From the NCBI RefSeq assembly GCF_000787835.1, contig NZ_BBPP01000003.1, forward strand, positions 163,411 through 227,410: a stretch of DNA of 64,000 bases, in the 5' to 3' direction. The position numbers and the translations under genes were made by a program. Source of the DNA: Streptacidiphilus melanogenes. GTDB taxonomy: Bacteria; Actinomycetota; Actinomycetes; Streptomycetales; Streptomycetaceae. The number at the start of each line of letters is the position of its first letter. Position 1 is the stretch's first letter. Of this stretch, positions 53,501 through 61,031 are shown in pieces. Below the pieces are notes generated by a model. That model had not been told where the DNA came from. It worked only from the letters and a program-made list of their open reading frames with translations, and did no database searches.

Positions 53501-54643
53501 TCAGGGGTTGATCCCGTCGAACTGCCGGACCCAGTAGGGTGGCTGGCTTACGGTGCCGTCCCACTGGGACACGATGAGGGTCAGCGAGTTCGCACCGGCA
53601 CTGCCAGGGTGGATGTAGCCGCCGTAGAGGTTGGGCACGGTCAGGGCGGTGACCTGCGGGTTCGGGTTGCTCCAGACGGCGTCAGGGCGGGACGCGGTCC
53701 GCGTGAAGATGGTGCCGAGAACCACGTCGAAGTAGCTCATGCAGTAAGCTCCGCCGATCAGCTTCACCGAGAACTCGCCGGTGTTGTTGCCGGAGAGGAT
53801 GACCGACGGCGGAGCCGCCGTGGTCCACTGCCAGGAGCCGTTGAGGTAGGCCCAGTTCTGCTGGGCCCCGAAGTTGCCGTCGTGGAAGTCGGTCGGCTGG
53901 ATGCGTAAGAGCTGGATCGCTCCGGCGTCGGCGGTGTTGTGGTGGGTGCCGTTCCAGCGCTTGGAGAAGATGTACAGCCAGCCGTCGGGGTCGATGCCCG
54001 CGAACGACCACATGCCGTACAGGGACTGGTTCACCCCGCGGGTGTCGCCGTCCCAGTGGTAGGGGAAGTCGGTCCAGGTCGCGCCGTAGTCGTCGGAGTA
54101 GGCGACGCCCGACATCAGCGAGCCGTCATACCCGGCGGGCGGGGACCACGTGGCGACGGACGTGTACTGGATGTAGGTCCGGCCGCCGAACTCGATGCAG
54201 TCGTTGGGGATGCGGCTGACCTCGAAGCCGAACCCGTTGTCCGCGTTGTGGTTGTAGTCGAACAGCTGGGCGGCCGTGCCGTTCGGCTCCGCCCAGGTGA
54301 AGGAGATCGGGGTTGCGCCGGAGGAGTCGAAGCTCGCCTGGTTCAGCATCACCGGTGAGCCGAGGTAAGGGACACCCTGCTGCATGCCCCGCCACGAGTC
54401 GCCGAAGACATATCCCCAACTCCCGTCGTGCTCCCGGAAGTACGGAATGCCGAGGTCGCCGGAGCCCAGACCCACCGCGCTCGCGGAGTCACCGGGGTTG
54501 TCGCACAGCGGGGTGCCGCTCTGCGCGGCGGCGGCCGGCGTGGCGGCGGACAGCCCGGTGGCGTAGGCACCGGCGCCGGCGAGGGCGAGGCCCATGCCGG
54601 CCTTGAGGACGGACCGCCGGTTGGGCCGCAGCGGACGGGACAT
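53501..54643 (-). CDS. Tat-exported DUF4185 protein (sialidase-like propeller)
   Basis: 380 residues from ATG 54643. The twin-arginine signal N-R-R-S-V-L-K with cleavage after A-A-A (about residue 40) is followed by a beta-propeller: G-D-L-G-I-P-Y, Y-V-F-G-D-S-W, M-L-N-Q-A-S-F-D, Y-S-D-D-Y-G-A-T-W, M-W-S-F-A-G-I-D-P-D-G-W-L-Y. The Asp-box-like S-D-D-Y-G-A-T-W and DUF4185 layout suggest an extracellular glycan-active or binding protein. The substrate is unknown. Confidence 0.82.
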   Translation of the reverse strand: MSRPLRPNRRSVLKAGMGLALAGAGAYATGLSAATPAAAAQSGTPLCDNPGDSASAVGLGSGDLGIPYFREHDGSWGYVFGDSWRGMQQGVPYLGSPVMLNQASFDSSGATPISFTWAEPNGTAAQLFDYNHNADNGFGFEVSRIPNDCIEFGGRTYIQYTSVATWSPPAGYDGSLMSGVAYSDDYGATWTDFPYHWDGDTRGVNQSLYGMWSFAGIDPDGWLYIFSKRWNGTHHNTADAGAIQLLRIQPTDFHDGNFGAQQNWAYLNGSWQWTTAAPPSVILSGNNTGEFSVKLIGGAYCMSYFDVVLGTIFTRTASRPDAVWSNPNPQVTALTVPNLYGGYIHPGSAGANSLTLIVSQWDGTVSQPPYWVRQFDGINP

Positions 54644-54699
54644 GGATCGGGCCTCCAAATGAGTTGGGGTGCTTGGGGTTCTGGTGATTTCGGCGTGGC

Positions 54700-54933
54700 T
54701 TAGTGCTGGGTGGCGGCGGCGATCACCAGGAACAGCACCAGGACGCCCACGGCGATCAGGCATCCGGAGCCGCACCCGGACGAGCCCTGGCGGAACTCGA
54801 CCATGCCGCCGGGGACCACGTGGGGGTGCCGCGCGGCATAGTGGGCCGCGATGGCCTGCTCGCCCCGCGACTGGCTGCCCCAGGCGGTGCGGTGTCCACA
54901 CTCGCCGCAGCGGTGCCGGTAGCTGTCAGTCAT
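54700..54933 (-). CDS. Zinc-finger/transmembrane micropeptide
   Basis: 77 residues. C9-x2-C12 and H31-x4-H36 form a C2H2 zinc-finger-like unit, followed by a Gly/Cys-rich stretch (S-G-C-G-S-G-C) and one transmembrane helix (about 57-74). It is the last gene of the leftward Crp/Fnr-STAND-adaptor run and overlaps the adaptor gene by 8 bp, so it is probably translated with it. The function is unknown; a membrane-tethered partner of the STAND system is possible. Confidence 0.7.
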   Translation of the reverse strand: MTDSYRHRCGECGHRTAWGSQSRGEQAIAAHYAARHPHVVPGGMVEFRQGSSGCGSGCLIAVGVLVLFLVIAAATQH

Positions 54934-55165
54934 CTTCTTCGCCTCCTGTTGCAGGCGTGGCGGCGGTGGTCTGCGTGACGTGCATGACGCCGTGCTCGAC
55001 GGCGAAGACCGTGGCGTGCCCCTCCGCGGAGTTCTCCTGGCGGAGTTGGGGCCGGGGCTGGTCCGGTTCGTGCTTCGTGGTCGTGACGCGGTTGTTGTCG
55101 CCGACGATCGCGGTGCCGGAGACGTCTCCGATGCGGACGCTCTGGCGCTCGGGCTTTGCGGACAT
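54926..55165 (-). CDS. 79-aa two-motif putative adaptor
   Basis: 79 residues, no signal or membrane segment. Residues 10-28 contain I-G-D-V-S-G-T-A-I-V-G-D-N-N, nearly the same as the N-terminal motif of the adjacent STAND protein. Residues 45-63 contain E-G-H-A-T-V-F-A-V-E-H-G, which recurs at the C-termini of the cyclase-like protein and the 138-aa protein of the rightward operon. The two motifs are joined by a Pro/Gln linker. This looks like an adaptor using short homotypic motifs, in the style of bacterial amyloid-signalling or RHIM-like motifs; that mechanism is inference. Confidence 0.75.
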   Translation of the reverse strand: MSAKPERQSVRIGDVSGTAIVGDNNRVTTTKHEPDQPRPQLRQENSAEGHATVFAVEHGVMHVTQTTAATPATGGEEDD

Positions 55166-55205
55166 GGTGGCCTTTCGTCGTCATCGGTGTCGGTCTCGGG
55201 GCGGA

Positions 55206-57590
55206 TCAGGAGCCGCAGGCGCTCTGGAGGCTCTGGACGGCCGAGTTGAGGGAGTCGACCTGGCCCCTGTCGTCGAACGTGCTGTTCTGCGCGCCGTTCG
55301 CGAACGTCTGGAACTGCTGTGCCAGTTGCTGATCAAGCGTCAGGATGGTGTTGAGGTCCGACTGCACGGAGCTGGATTTGGCCTGGTACTGGGCCTGCCG
55401 GACCGTGGACGCGATCGCTTGCAGGTCGTTGATTTCGCTCTGGGCGGCGGAGCTCTGCGTGCTGCTGTCGGACGCACTCTGGAAGGTGGTGAAGTCGGAG
55501 TTGTACTGGCTGACCTCAGACGACCACATGGAGGCCATGGCCGTGCAGGCGGGATCGACGGAGGACTGGTTGGTCGCGTAGATCGTGGCGCCCACGCCCA
55601 CGACGGCCACGGCGCCGATGGTGCAGGTGAGGGCGAGCGCCGACATGCCTCCCGCCTTGCCGGTCGCGGCCACGCCGGTGGCGACTGCGCTGTGGCCGCC
55701 CGCGCTCGCGGCGGCGTGGGAAGCGTGGGCGGCGGCGTGAGCCGCGTGGTGGGTCGCGTGGTGCGTCGCGTGGTGGGTCGCGTGCGCGGCGTGGCCGGTG
55801 TGGGGCGTGTGGGGCGTGTGCGGCGCGTGGGCGGCATGCGAGGTGTGCGAGCTGTGCGAGGCGTGGCCGGTGTGCGATGCGTGTGGCTTGGAGAGGTCGA
55901 TCTTCTTGGGTACGTGCACGGCCGCGGCGTGCGTGCCGGTCGCGTGGGCGGCAGCGGACGGCTGCTGGGTCGCGGTCTTGGTGAGGTCGAAGACCGGCCT
56001 TGCCACGTGCACCGGCGGGGTCACCTGCACGGGCGGCGGGGTGGTGGGCGGCGCCGTGAAGGTCAGGGGGTTGGCCACGACGTGTGGTGCGGGCAGAAGG
56101 TGGATCGGCGGCGGGGTGAGGGTGGCTGCGGCCGTGGAGAGGTGCGGGGCGGCAAGCGCGTGTGCGTGCAGGGAGGTGAGCTCGCGGAACAGGACCTCCG
56201 CCTCCAGCACCAGGGCCGTGGTCTGCGCGGCACGGCCGATCGCCTTGCGACGCGCGCGGGCCTCGCTCAGGAAGAACTGTTCAGCGCCCTGGTCGCCCAC
56301 CTGCTGCGCCACGGCCCAGCCGGATCCGAGCAGACTGCCCCAGGCATCGAACTGGCGGGAGAGCGCCAGCTTCGGCGAGGCGGCGCGGGCCAGTGCGACC
56401 CCGAGGCCGGGCTTGCCGAGCCGCTCGGCGCGCCGTATCGCGACGTCCAGTGCCTGGAATTGCGCCGCGACGTCGTCCGGGGAGGTGTCCCGTGCCTCGA
56501 CCCACGCGGTGAGCGTCCGGCAGAGCTGGTCGGCGGGAAACTCCGTCTTCCGGATGGTGAGCACACAGCCGGCGACGTCCGCCGGACAGCTGTAGCCGGT
56601 TTCCGAGGCGAGCAACAGACCGTGTCGCACCAGGCCGCTCGCGACCGCGGCGGCGTCCGAGCGGCCGAGCAGGTCGTTCAGGTGCCGCACGGCCAACTCG
56701 GCACCTTCGAGCGAACCGAGCAGGTGCAGCAGGTCGCGCTCTTCCGGTCGGAGCTGCTTCACCAGTGCGGGAAGTAGTCCGGGGAGTTCGGTGGTGCTCG
56801 GCAGACGCCGACCCGTCGACGCCGACAGGGCGATGCGCCGTAGTTCGAGCGGGTTGCCGTGCACCGCGACGGACAGCGCTTCCGCGATCCGCACGTCGTC
56901 GGTCTCCAACTTGCGGCCCAGCAGCGCCCTCACGAGGCTCGCCCCCGACGCGGGCGCCAGCCCCTTGAGCTGGATCGCGTGCACATCGGCGACTGCGGAC
57001 GGCTGCTGCGAGGTGAAGACGAACGTGGACAGCTCGGCCATGTCGAACAGTCGGCGCAGGTCCTTCTCGTCGAGACCCGCGTCGTCCAGGTAGACGCACA
57101 GCCGCAGGGTCTTGAGGTGTTCCTTCAGCACCTCCAGTGACGGCTTGTAGTTCGGCGCGTCGAAGCTGATGTCGAAGATCGCCTGTGCGAGGTCATCCGT
57201 GGTGCGGCCACCGGCCTCGATGTAGGCCACACCGTCCGAGCCGCGCGGCATCGTCCGCGCGAGGTGCCGCAGCAGGGTGCTCTTGCCGACCCCGGGCAGG
57301 CCCCAGAGCTGCACCAACTGTCGTGTCCGGATCGCTGTCTGCAGGACCCGGACATCCCGTTCGCGGCCGATCAGCGGCGTGGCGACAGACCGCGGGAGCT
57401 GGGAGATCGGCTGGCGCTTGACCGGCTTCGGCAGTGGCTCCTTGCGCAAGGTGACCGTCGCACCGGACGCGACGGTGATCAGGGTGTTCTGGTTGCCGAC
57501 GATCACCGTTCCCGTGACGTCGCCGACCTGAGTGGTGGCGGTCGCGTCCGGAGCGTCGTTGTCCTCTCGGGCTTCCGTGTTCTGTGGCAT
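55206..57590 (-). CDS. Membrane-anchored STAND (NB-ARC-like) NTPase with His-rich tract
   Basis: 794 residues from ATG 57590, with GGGGGAAG upstream. Residues 20-40 carry the motif V-G-D-V-T-G-T-V-I-V-G-N-Q-N. The NTPase follows: L-I-G-R-E-R-D, Walker A G97-L-P-G-V-G-K-S-T, Walker B L-C-V-Y-L-D-D, and H-G-N-P-L-E-L in place of GLPL. An all-helical region runs to about 500, then a Pro linker, a tract of some 55 residues with about 20 His (about 570-625), a transmembrane helix (about 647-672) and an extracellular helical tail with one Cys near each end. STAND NTPases are signal switches. Ending in an extracellular domain is unusual. It follows the Crp/Fnr gene by 78 bp. Confidence 0.85.
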   Translation of the reverse strand: MPQNTEAREDNDAPDATATTQVGDVTGTVIVGNQNTLITVASGATVTLRKEPLPKPVKRQPISQLPRSVATPLIGRERDVRVLQTAIRTRQLVQLWGLPGVGKSTLLRHLARTMPRGSDGVAYIEAGGRTTDDLAQAIFDISFDAPNYKPSLEVLKEHLKTLRLCVYLDDAGLDEKDLRRLFDMAELSTFVFTSQQPSAVADVHAIQLKGLAPASGASLVRALLGRKLETDDVRIAEALSVAVHGNPLELRRIALSASTGRRLPSTTELPGLLPALVKQLRPEERDLLHLLGSLEGAELAVRHLNDLLGRSDAAAVASGLVRHGLLLASETGYSCPADVAGCVLTIRKTEFPADQLCRTLTAWVEARDTSPDDVAAQFQALDVAIRRAERLGKPGLGVALARAASPKLALSRQFDAWGSLLGSGWAVAQQVGDQGAEQFFLSEARARRKAIGRAAQTTALVLEAEVLFRELTSLHAHALAAPHLSTAAATLTPPPIHLLPAPHVVANPLTFTAPPTTPPPVQVTPPVHVARPVFDLTKTATQQPSAAAHATGTHAAAVHVPKKIDLSKPHASHTGHASHSSHTSHAAHAPHTPHTPHTGHAAHATHHATHHATHHAAHAAAHASHAAASAGGHSAVATGVAATGKAGGMSALALTCTIGAVAVVGVGATIYATNQSSVDPACTAMASMWSSEVSQYNSDFTTFQSASDSSTQSSAAQSEINDLQAIASTVRQAQYQAKSSSVQSDLNTILTLDQQLAQQFQTFANGAQNSTFDDRGQVDSLNSAVQSLQSACGS

Positions 57591-57668
57591 CTGCTTCCCC
57601 CGTTCTTCCACGCCCGGGTTCCGGCGCCCGGTCAGGCTGGCAGCGCGACCGAGGTGCAGACCCGACGT

Positions 57669-58409
57669 TTATACGTGTTTGGAGAGATTCGTTTCCGGCG
57701 GGCCGCCGGGCCCGGCATCGGCGGCGATGCGGGCGAGGAGGTCCAGGTCGAGGATCGTGATCCTGCGGTAGCCGGTCGCCACCGCGCCCGACTCCCGCAG
57801 GGCCCGCAGGGCCTTGTGGACCGAGGACTCGGCCGCGCCGACCAGGGTGGCCATCTCTGGCTGTGAGAGCGGGAGTCGGGCTTCTCTGCGGCCGGGTCGG
57901 CCGTAGATGACGGCCAGGTGGTGCAGGATCCTGGCCAGACGTCCGAGCACGTCGCAACCGGCAAAGTCGATAATTCGGCCGGTTGCCGTGCGGAGCTTGG
58001 CCACCACGCTGGCGCTCAGGGCAAGTCCTATGGCCGGGTGCTGCTTTGTGCACTCCAGCAGCTCGGAGCGCAGGATGTAGCGGGCCAGCACCTTGCCGCA
58101 GGCGGTCACGGTGCCGACGCGGGGCTGACCGTCGATCCCGGCGAGTTCGCCGACCAGGTCCCCGGCCATCCGCACGGCCAGCAGCGCCTCACGGCCGTCC
58201 TGCGCGTGCGCGGTGACCTTCACCGTGCCGCCGACCAGGAGCAGCGCGAAGTCGGAGGTGTCCGCCTCCCGGATGGTGACCTGGCCGGCCGGGTAGACCA
58301 CGCCGTGACCGAGCCCCAGCAGGACCTGGCGGTCGCGCTCGTCGACCCGGCCGAGCAGCCCTGCGGGCGGCCAGTACGGCGCCGCCCGGTGCACCCGTGT
58401 GTTGCTCAT
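57669..58409 (-). CDS. Crp/Fnr-family regulator
   Basis: 246 residues from ATG 58409, preceded by a GAGGGG/AAGG-type site. The N-terminal cyclic-nucleotide-binding beta-barrel has G-H-G-V-V-Y-P-A-G, F-A-L-L-L-V-G-G-T-V-K-V and G-D-L-V-G-E-L-A-G; a long dimer helix follows. The C-terminal HTH is L-S-Q-P-E-M-A-T-L-V-G-A-A-E-S-S-V-H-K-A-L. It is divergent from a nucleotide-cyclase-like gene, hinting that the two communicate through a ligand. It probably controls both arms through the palindromes in the gap. Confidence 0.92.
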   Translation of the reverse strand: MSNTRVHRAAPYWPPAGLLGRVDERDRQVLLGLGHGVVYPAGQVTIREADTSDFALLLVGGTVKVTAHAQDGREALLAVRMAGDLVGELAGIDGQPRVGTVTACGKVLARYILRSELLECTKQHPAIGLALSASVVAKLRTATGRIIDFAGCDVLGRLARILHHLAVIYGRPGRREARLPLSQPEMATLVGAAESSVHKALRALRESGAVATGYRRITILDLDLLARIAADAGPGGPPETNLSKHV

Positions 58410-58584
58410 CGGCCTTACCCCTCTTCGTCGTTCGGCCGAAGCCGGACAAGCCGTATTTGTAGCCGTTCTCCTCGGGGACCCCTCCCCTACGATCGGGCCA
58501 ATCATGTACTCGACACCGGAGAACCGGTGCCCACGGCAATTCGAGCTCCGAGTTGCCGGCCCTCGTCGTCATCGCGGAGGGATT
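58410..58584. promoter_or_regulatory. Divergent control region of the STAND/graspetide locus
   Basis: Holds the perfect inverted repeat CACCGG-N4-CCGGTG (58514-58529) and the palindrome TTCGGCCGAA (58431-58440). Either could bind the divergent Crp/Fnr regulator. TACGAT at 58488-58493 is a possible -10 box for the rightward operon. If translation of the cyclase-like gene begins at ATG 58504, the repeat would lie within coding sequence. Confidence 0.45.
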
Positions 58585-59379
58585 GTGAATCCGAGGTACG
58601 AATACCGAGCGCTGCTGGCGTGCGACATCGCGGGTTCCGCGGGCCGTGGCGAGCAGCGGCTGCAGGAGATCCGCAGCGTGCTGCGTTCGGCACTGTCCGG
58701 CGCCCTGGGCAGCGCGCAACTGGACGAGCGGGACTTCGCGTACGTCGACACCGGCGACGGCTGCCAGTTGGTGGCTCCGGCGGGGTTGACCAAGGCCAGG
58801 CTGCTGGTCCCGTTGCTGCCGGTGCTGAACTCGCGGATCCGCGAGCACAATCGGCACGCCGCCCCGGAGGTCCGGATGCGCGTGCGGGTCGCGGCGCACG
58901 CGGGAGAGATCCGGGTCGACCCGGAGGGCACCATCTCCGGTGCTCCGTTCGAGGCGCTGGCCCGACTGCTCGACTCGGACGCACTGCGGCAGGCGACACT
59001 GACCGACACCAGCGGTACGCCGGTGGTCGCGATCCTGTCGCACCACTTCCACGAGGACGCGGTCGGGCACGGCCACGAGGGGCTCGACGCGGACGCCTTC
59101 AGCGAGGCCACGGTCCAGGTCAAGGAGTACGCGGCCACGGCCTGGCTCTGGTACCCGGGCAGCCCCGTCGGGCCGCGCGTCGACGCCGGCCGGGAGACCG
59201 ATCCGGGTCTGGAGGCGGGTTCGGGTTCCGGCGCGGGTTCCGGCGCAGGCTCCGGATTGCGAGCCGCCGCGCCGCTGCCCGGGACGGTGGAGCAGCTCGT
59301 CCGAGCCGAGGGACGCAGCACGGTCTTTGCTGTCGGCAGCAACGGCGTCCAGAACATCCATGACAACAGGCGGAGTTGA
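58585..59379 (+). CDS. Nucleotide-cyclase-homology protein, C-terminal adaptor motif
   Basis: 264 residues from GTG 58585, chosen for GGAGGG directly upstream; ATG 58504 is an alternative. The class III cyclase pattern is seen in L-A-C-D-I-A-G (Asp14), V-D-T-G-D-G (Asp58), R-V-R-V-A-A-H-A-G-E-I and G-A-P-F-E-A-L-A-R-L. The Asn of the usual V-N-x-A-x-R motif is replaced by Glu, so cyclase activity is doubtful. A Gly/Ser linker leads to the C-terminal motif T-V-F-A-V-G-S-N-G-V-Q (residues 241-258), shared with the 79-aa and 138-aa proteins. First gene of the rightward operon. Confidence 0.78.
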   Translation: MNPRYEYRALLACDIAGSAGRGEQRLQEIRSVLRSALSGALGSAQLDERDFAYVDTGDGCQLVAPAGLTKARLLVPLLPVLNSRIREHNRHAAPEVRMRVRVAAHAGEIRVDPEGTISGAPFEALARLLDSDALRQATLTDTSGTPVVAILSHHFHEDAVGHGHEGLDADAFSEATVQVKEYAATAWLWYPGSPVGPRVDAGRETDPGLEAGSGSGAGSGAGSGLRAAAPLPGTVEQLVRAEGRSTVFAVGSNGVQNIHDNRRS

Positions 59380-59388
59380 TTCGGGCCG

Positions 59389-59805
59389 ATGAACGAGGAA
59401 CTCGCTGGGCTGGCCGCGAGCGGCGCCACCGCACTGGTCGCCGCCATGGGCACCGATCTCTGGGACGAAGCCAAGGGCCTGATGAGCGGCGTCATCGCGC
59501 ATGCCCGCCGCAGCCACCGCAGGGAACTGTCCGTAGCGCTGGACCGTGCGTCGACCGCCACGAGGGGAGCGGTCGACGCCACGGTCCTGGACTACTGGAC
59601 CGAGGCCCTGTCCCAACTGCTCGAACAGAATCCGGCGCTCGCCCAGGACGTCCTGGCCCTCGCCGCGCTGCGAAACCCGGAGCGGGCGGGCATCGCGGTC
59701 CAGGTCAATTCGGCCACCCATTCAGGGGAGGTTTTCGCCGTGCAGCACGGTAGTCAGCACTTCGCCTCGGGACCGAAGTCCCACCACTCCGAGGAACGAC
59801 CGTGA
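59389..59805 (+). CDS. 138-aa helical protein with C-terminal adaptor motif
   Basis: 138 residues, 9 bp after the cyclase-like gene. The N-terminus (E-L-A-G-L-A-A-S-G-A-T-A-L-V-A-A-M-G-T-D-L-W) is like the N-termini of several streptomycete effector-associated small proteins. The middle is helical. The C-terminal motif N-S-A-T-H-S-G-E-V-F-A-V-Q-H-G-S-Q-H-F (residues 107-125) repeats that of the 79-aa protein. The stop overlaps the GTG of the phosphatase gene. It may be a scaffold bringing the phosphatase/kinase module to the STAND sensor. Confidence 0.72.
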   Translation: MNEELAGLAASGATALVAAMGTDLWDEAKGLMSGVIAHARRSHRRELSVALDRASTATRGAVDATVLDYWTEALSQLLEQNPALAQDVLALAALRNPERAGIAVQVNSATHSGEVFAVQHGSQHFASGPKSHHSEERP

Positions 59806-61031
59806 ACGCGGACGACAGCCGGCCCGGCCTCATGAACGGATGGCTGCGGGCAGCGGAGCTCGCGGTCGTCGTCGCCGGGGCGTTCGTCGAGGTCAACCTG
59901 CCGCATCGGCAGTACGGGCTGCTGGTGGACATGTTCGCGCTCGCGGCCGTGGGCGTCGTCGGCGCGTCGACCGTACTGGGGTCCGAGGCCGCCGAGACGC
60001 TCGCCCGGCAGCGGGAACGGCTCGAACAGCCGCAACGGCTGCAGCCCCAGACCCCGTCCCAGCCTCCGTCGCACGCGACGGCACCGGTCTGCCGCTTCGT
60101 CAACGGGCCTGCGGTGTCGCAGGCCCAAGCCCCCAAGCCCAAGCCGTTCCTGCGGGAGCGGCCGACGGATCTCAGCGTTCCCCGCTTCGGCGAGGGCGCC
60201 CGCGCCCAGGGCTACCCGTGGCAGCTGCCGGATCGCACGGTGCAGAACGGGATCGCGGCCGACGAGGCCACGGTCGGCGCCTTCACCGTCCGTGCGGCGT
60301 CCGTCATCGGGCCGGGGCACCGCTGCGCCCAGCCTGCCGAGCCACGGCAGGACGCCTACCGGATCGGTCGGAGCCGGGACAGCCGGTACGCGATCGTGGC
60401 CGTAGCCGACGGCCTGTCCAGCGGGGCCTGGTCCGACATCGGATCCACCACGGCCTCCAGCCGGGCCGTCACCTTGCTGCGCGAGCAGATCGACGCGGTC
60501 GGTTTCGAAAAACTCGACGTCGAGGCGCTGTACGGGCAGATCGCGGAGTCGGTCGCCGGGCAGGCGGCCGTACGCGGTGTCGGCTCCTCGGACGTGTCCA
60601 CCGTGCTGATCACCGCGGTGATCGCGGAGCCGGACGCGAACGGCGTCGCGGAGGCCTGGATCGGGTGGCTGGGCGACAGTTCGGCCTGGCTGCTCCACCC
60701 GCAGCACCCGGTGTGGCTGTTCTCCTCCGGGGAGGCCAAGGACCGCGCGGCAGTGGTGGTTTCGAACGAGGTCGCGGGCGGGCTTCCGGACACGCCGCAC
60801 CTGGCCCGGGGTCACTACGTCCGGCTGGCCCCCGGCGCCGCCCTCGCCCTGGTCACCGACGGGATCGGCGACGCGTGGGCCGACGACGAGGGCAACGTCA
60901 ACGCGTACTTCGCGAACGCCTGGCGCTCGCCGGTCCCCGCCACGCGGTTCACCGCCGACGTCGGCTTCGACGCGCCCCAGTGCCTGGACGACCGCACCGC
61001 GGTTGTGGTGTGGAACGGAGGCCGGTCATGA
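59802..61031 (+). CDS. PP2C-type phosphatase with N-terminal membrane segment
   Basis: 409 residues from GTG 59802, overlapping the previous stop. Two hydrophobic helices (about 20-35 and 45-62), a Gln/Pro linker, then a PP2C domain: I-V-A-V-A-D-G-L-S-S-G (first metal Asp), W-I-G-W-L-G-D-S-S-A-W-L, L-V-T-D-G-I-G-D-A-W and the final C-L-D-D-R-T-A-V-V-V-W. It counteracts the kinase encoded next, with which it overlaps by ATGA. Together with the kinase and vWA protein it forms a triad like the TerY-P systems. Confidence 0.88.
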   Translation: MNADDSRPGLMNGWLRAAELAVVVAGAFVEVNLPHRQYGLLVDMFALAAVGVVGASTVLGSEAAETLARQRERLEQPQRLQPQTPSQPPSHATAPVCRFVNGPAVSQAQAPKPKPFLRERPTDLSVPRFGEGARAQGYPWQLPDRTVQNGIAADEATVGAFTVRAASVIGPGHRCAQPAEPRQDAYRIGRSRDSRYAIVAVADGLSSGAWSDIGSTTASSRAVTLLREQIDAVGFEKLDVEALYGQIAESVAGQAAVRGVGSSDVSTVLITAVIAEPDANGVAEAWIGWLGDSSAWLLHPQHPVWLFSSGEAKDRAAVVVSNEVAGGLPDTPHLARGHYVRLAPGAALALVTDGIGDAWADDEGNVNAYFANAWRSPVPATRFTADVGFDAPQCLDDRTAVVVWNGGRS

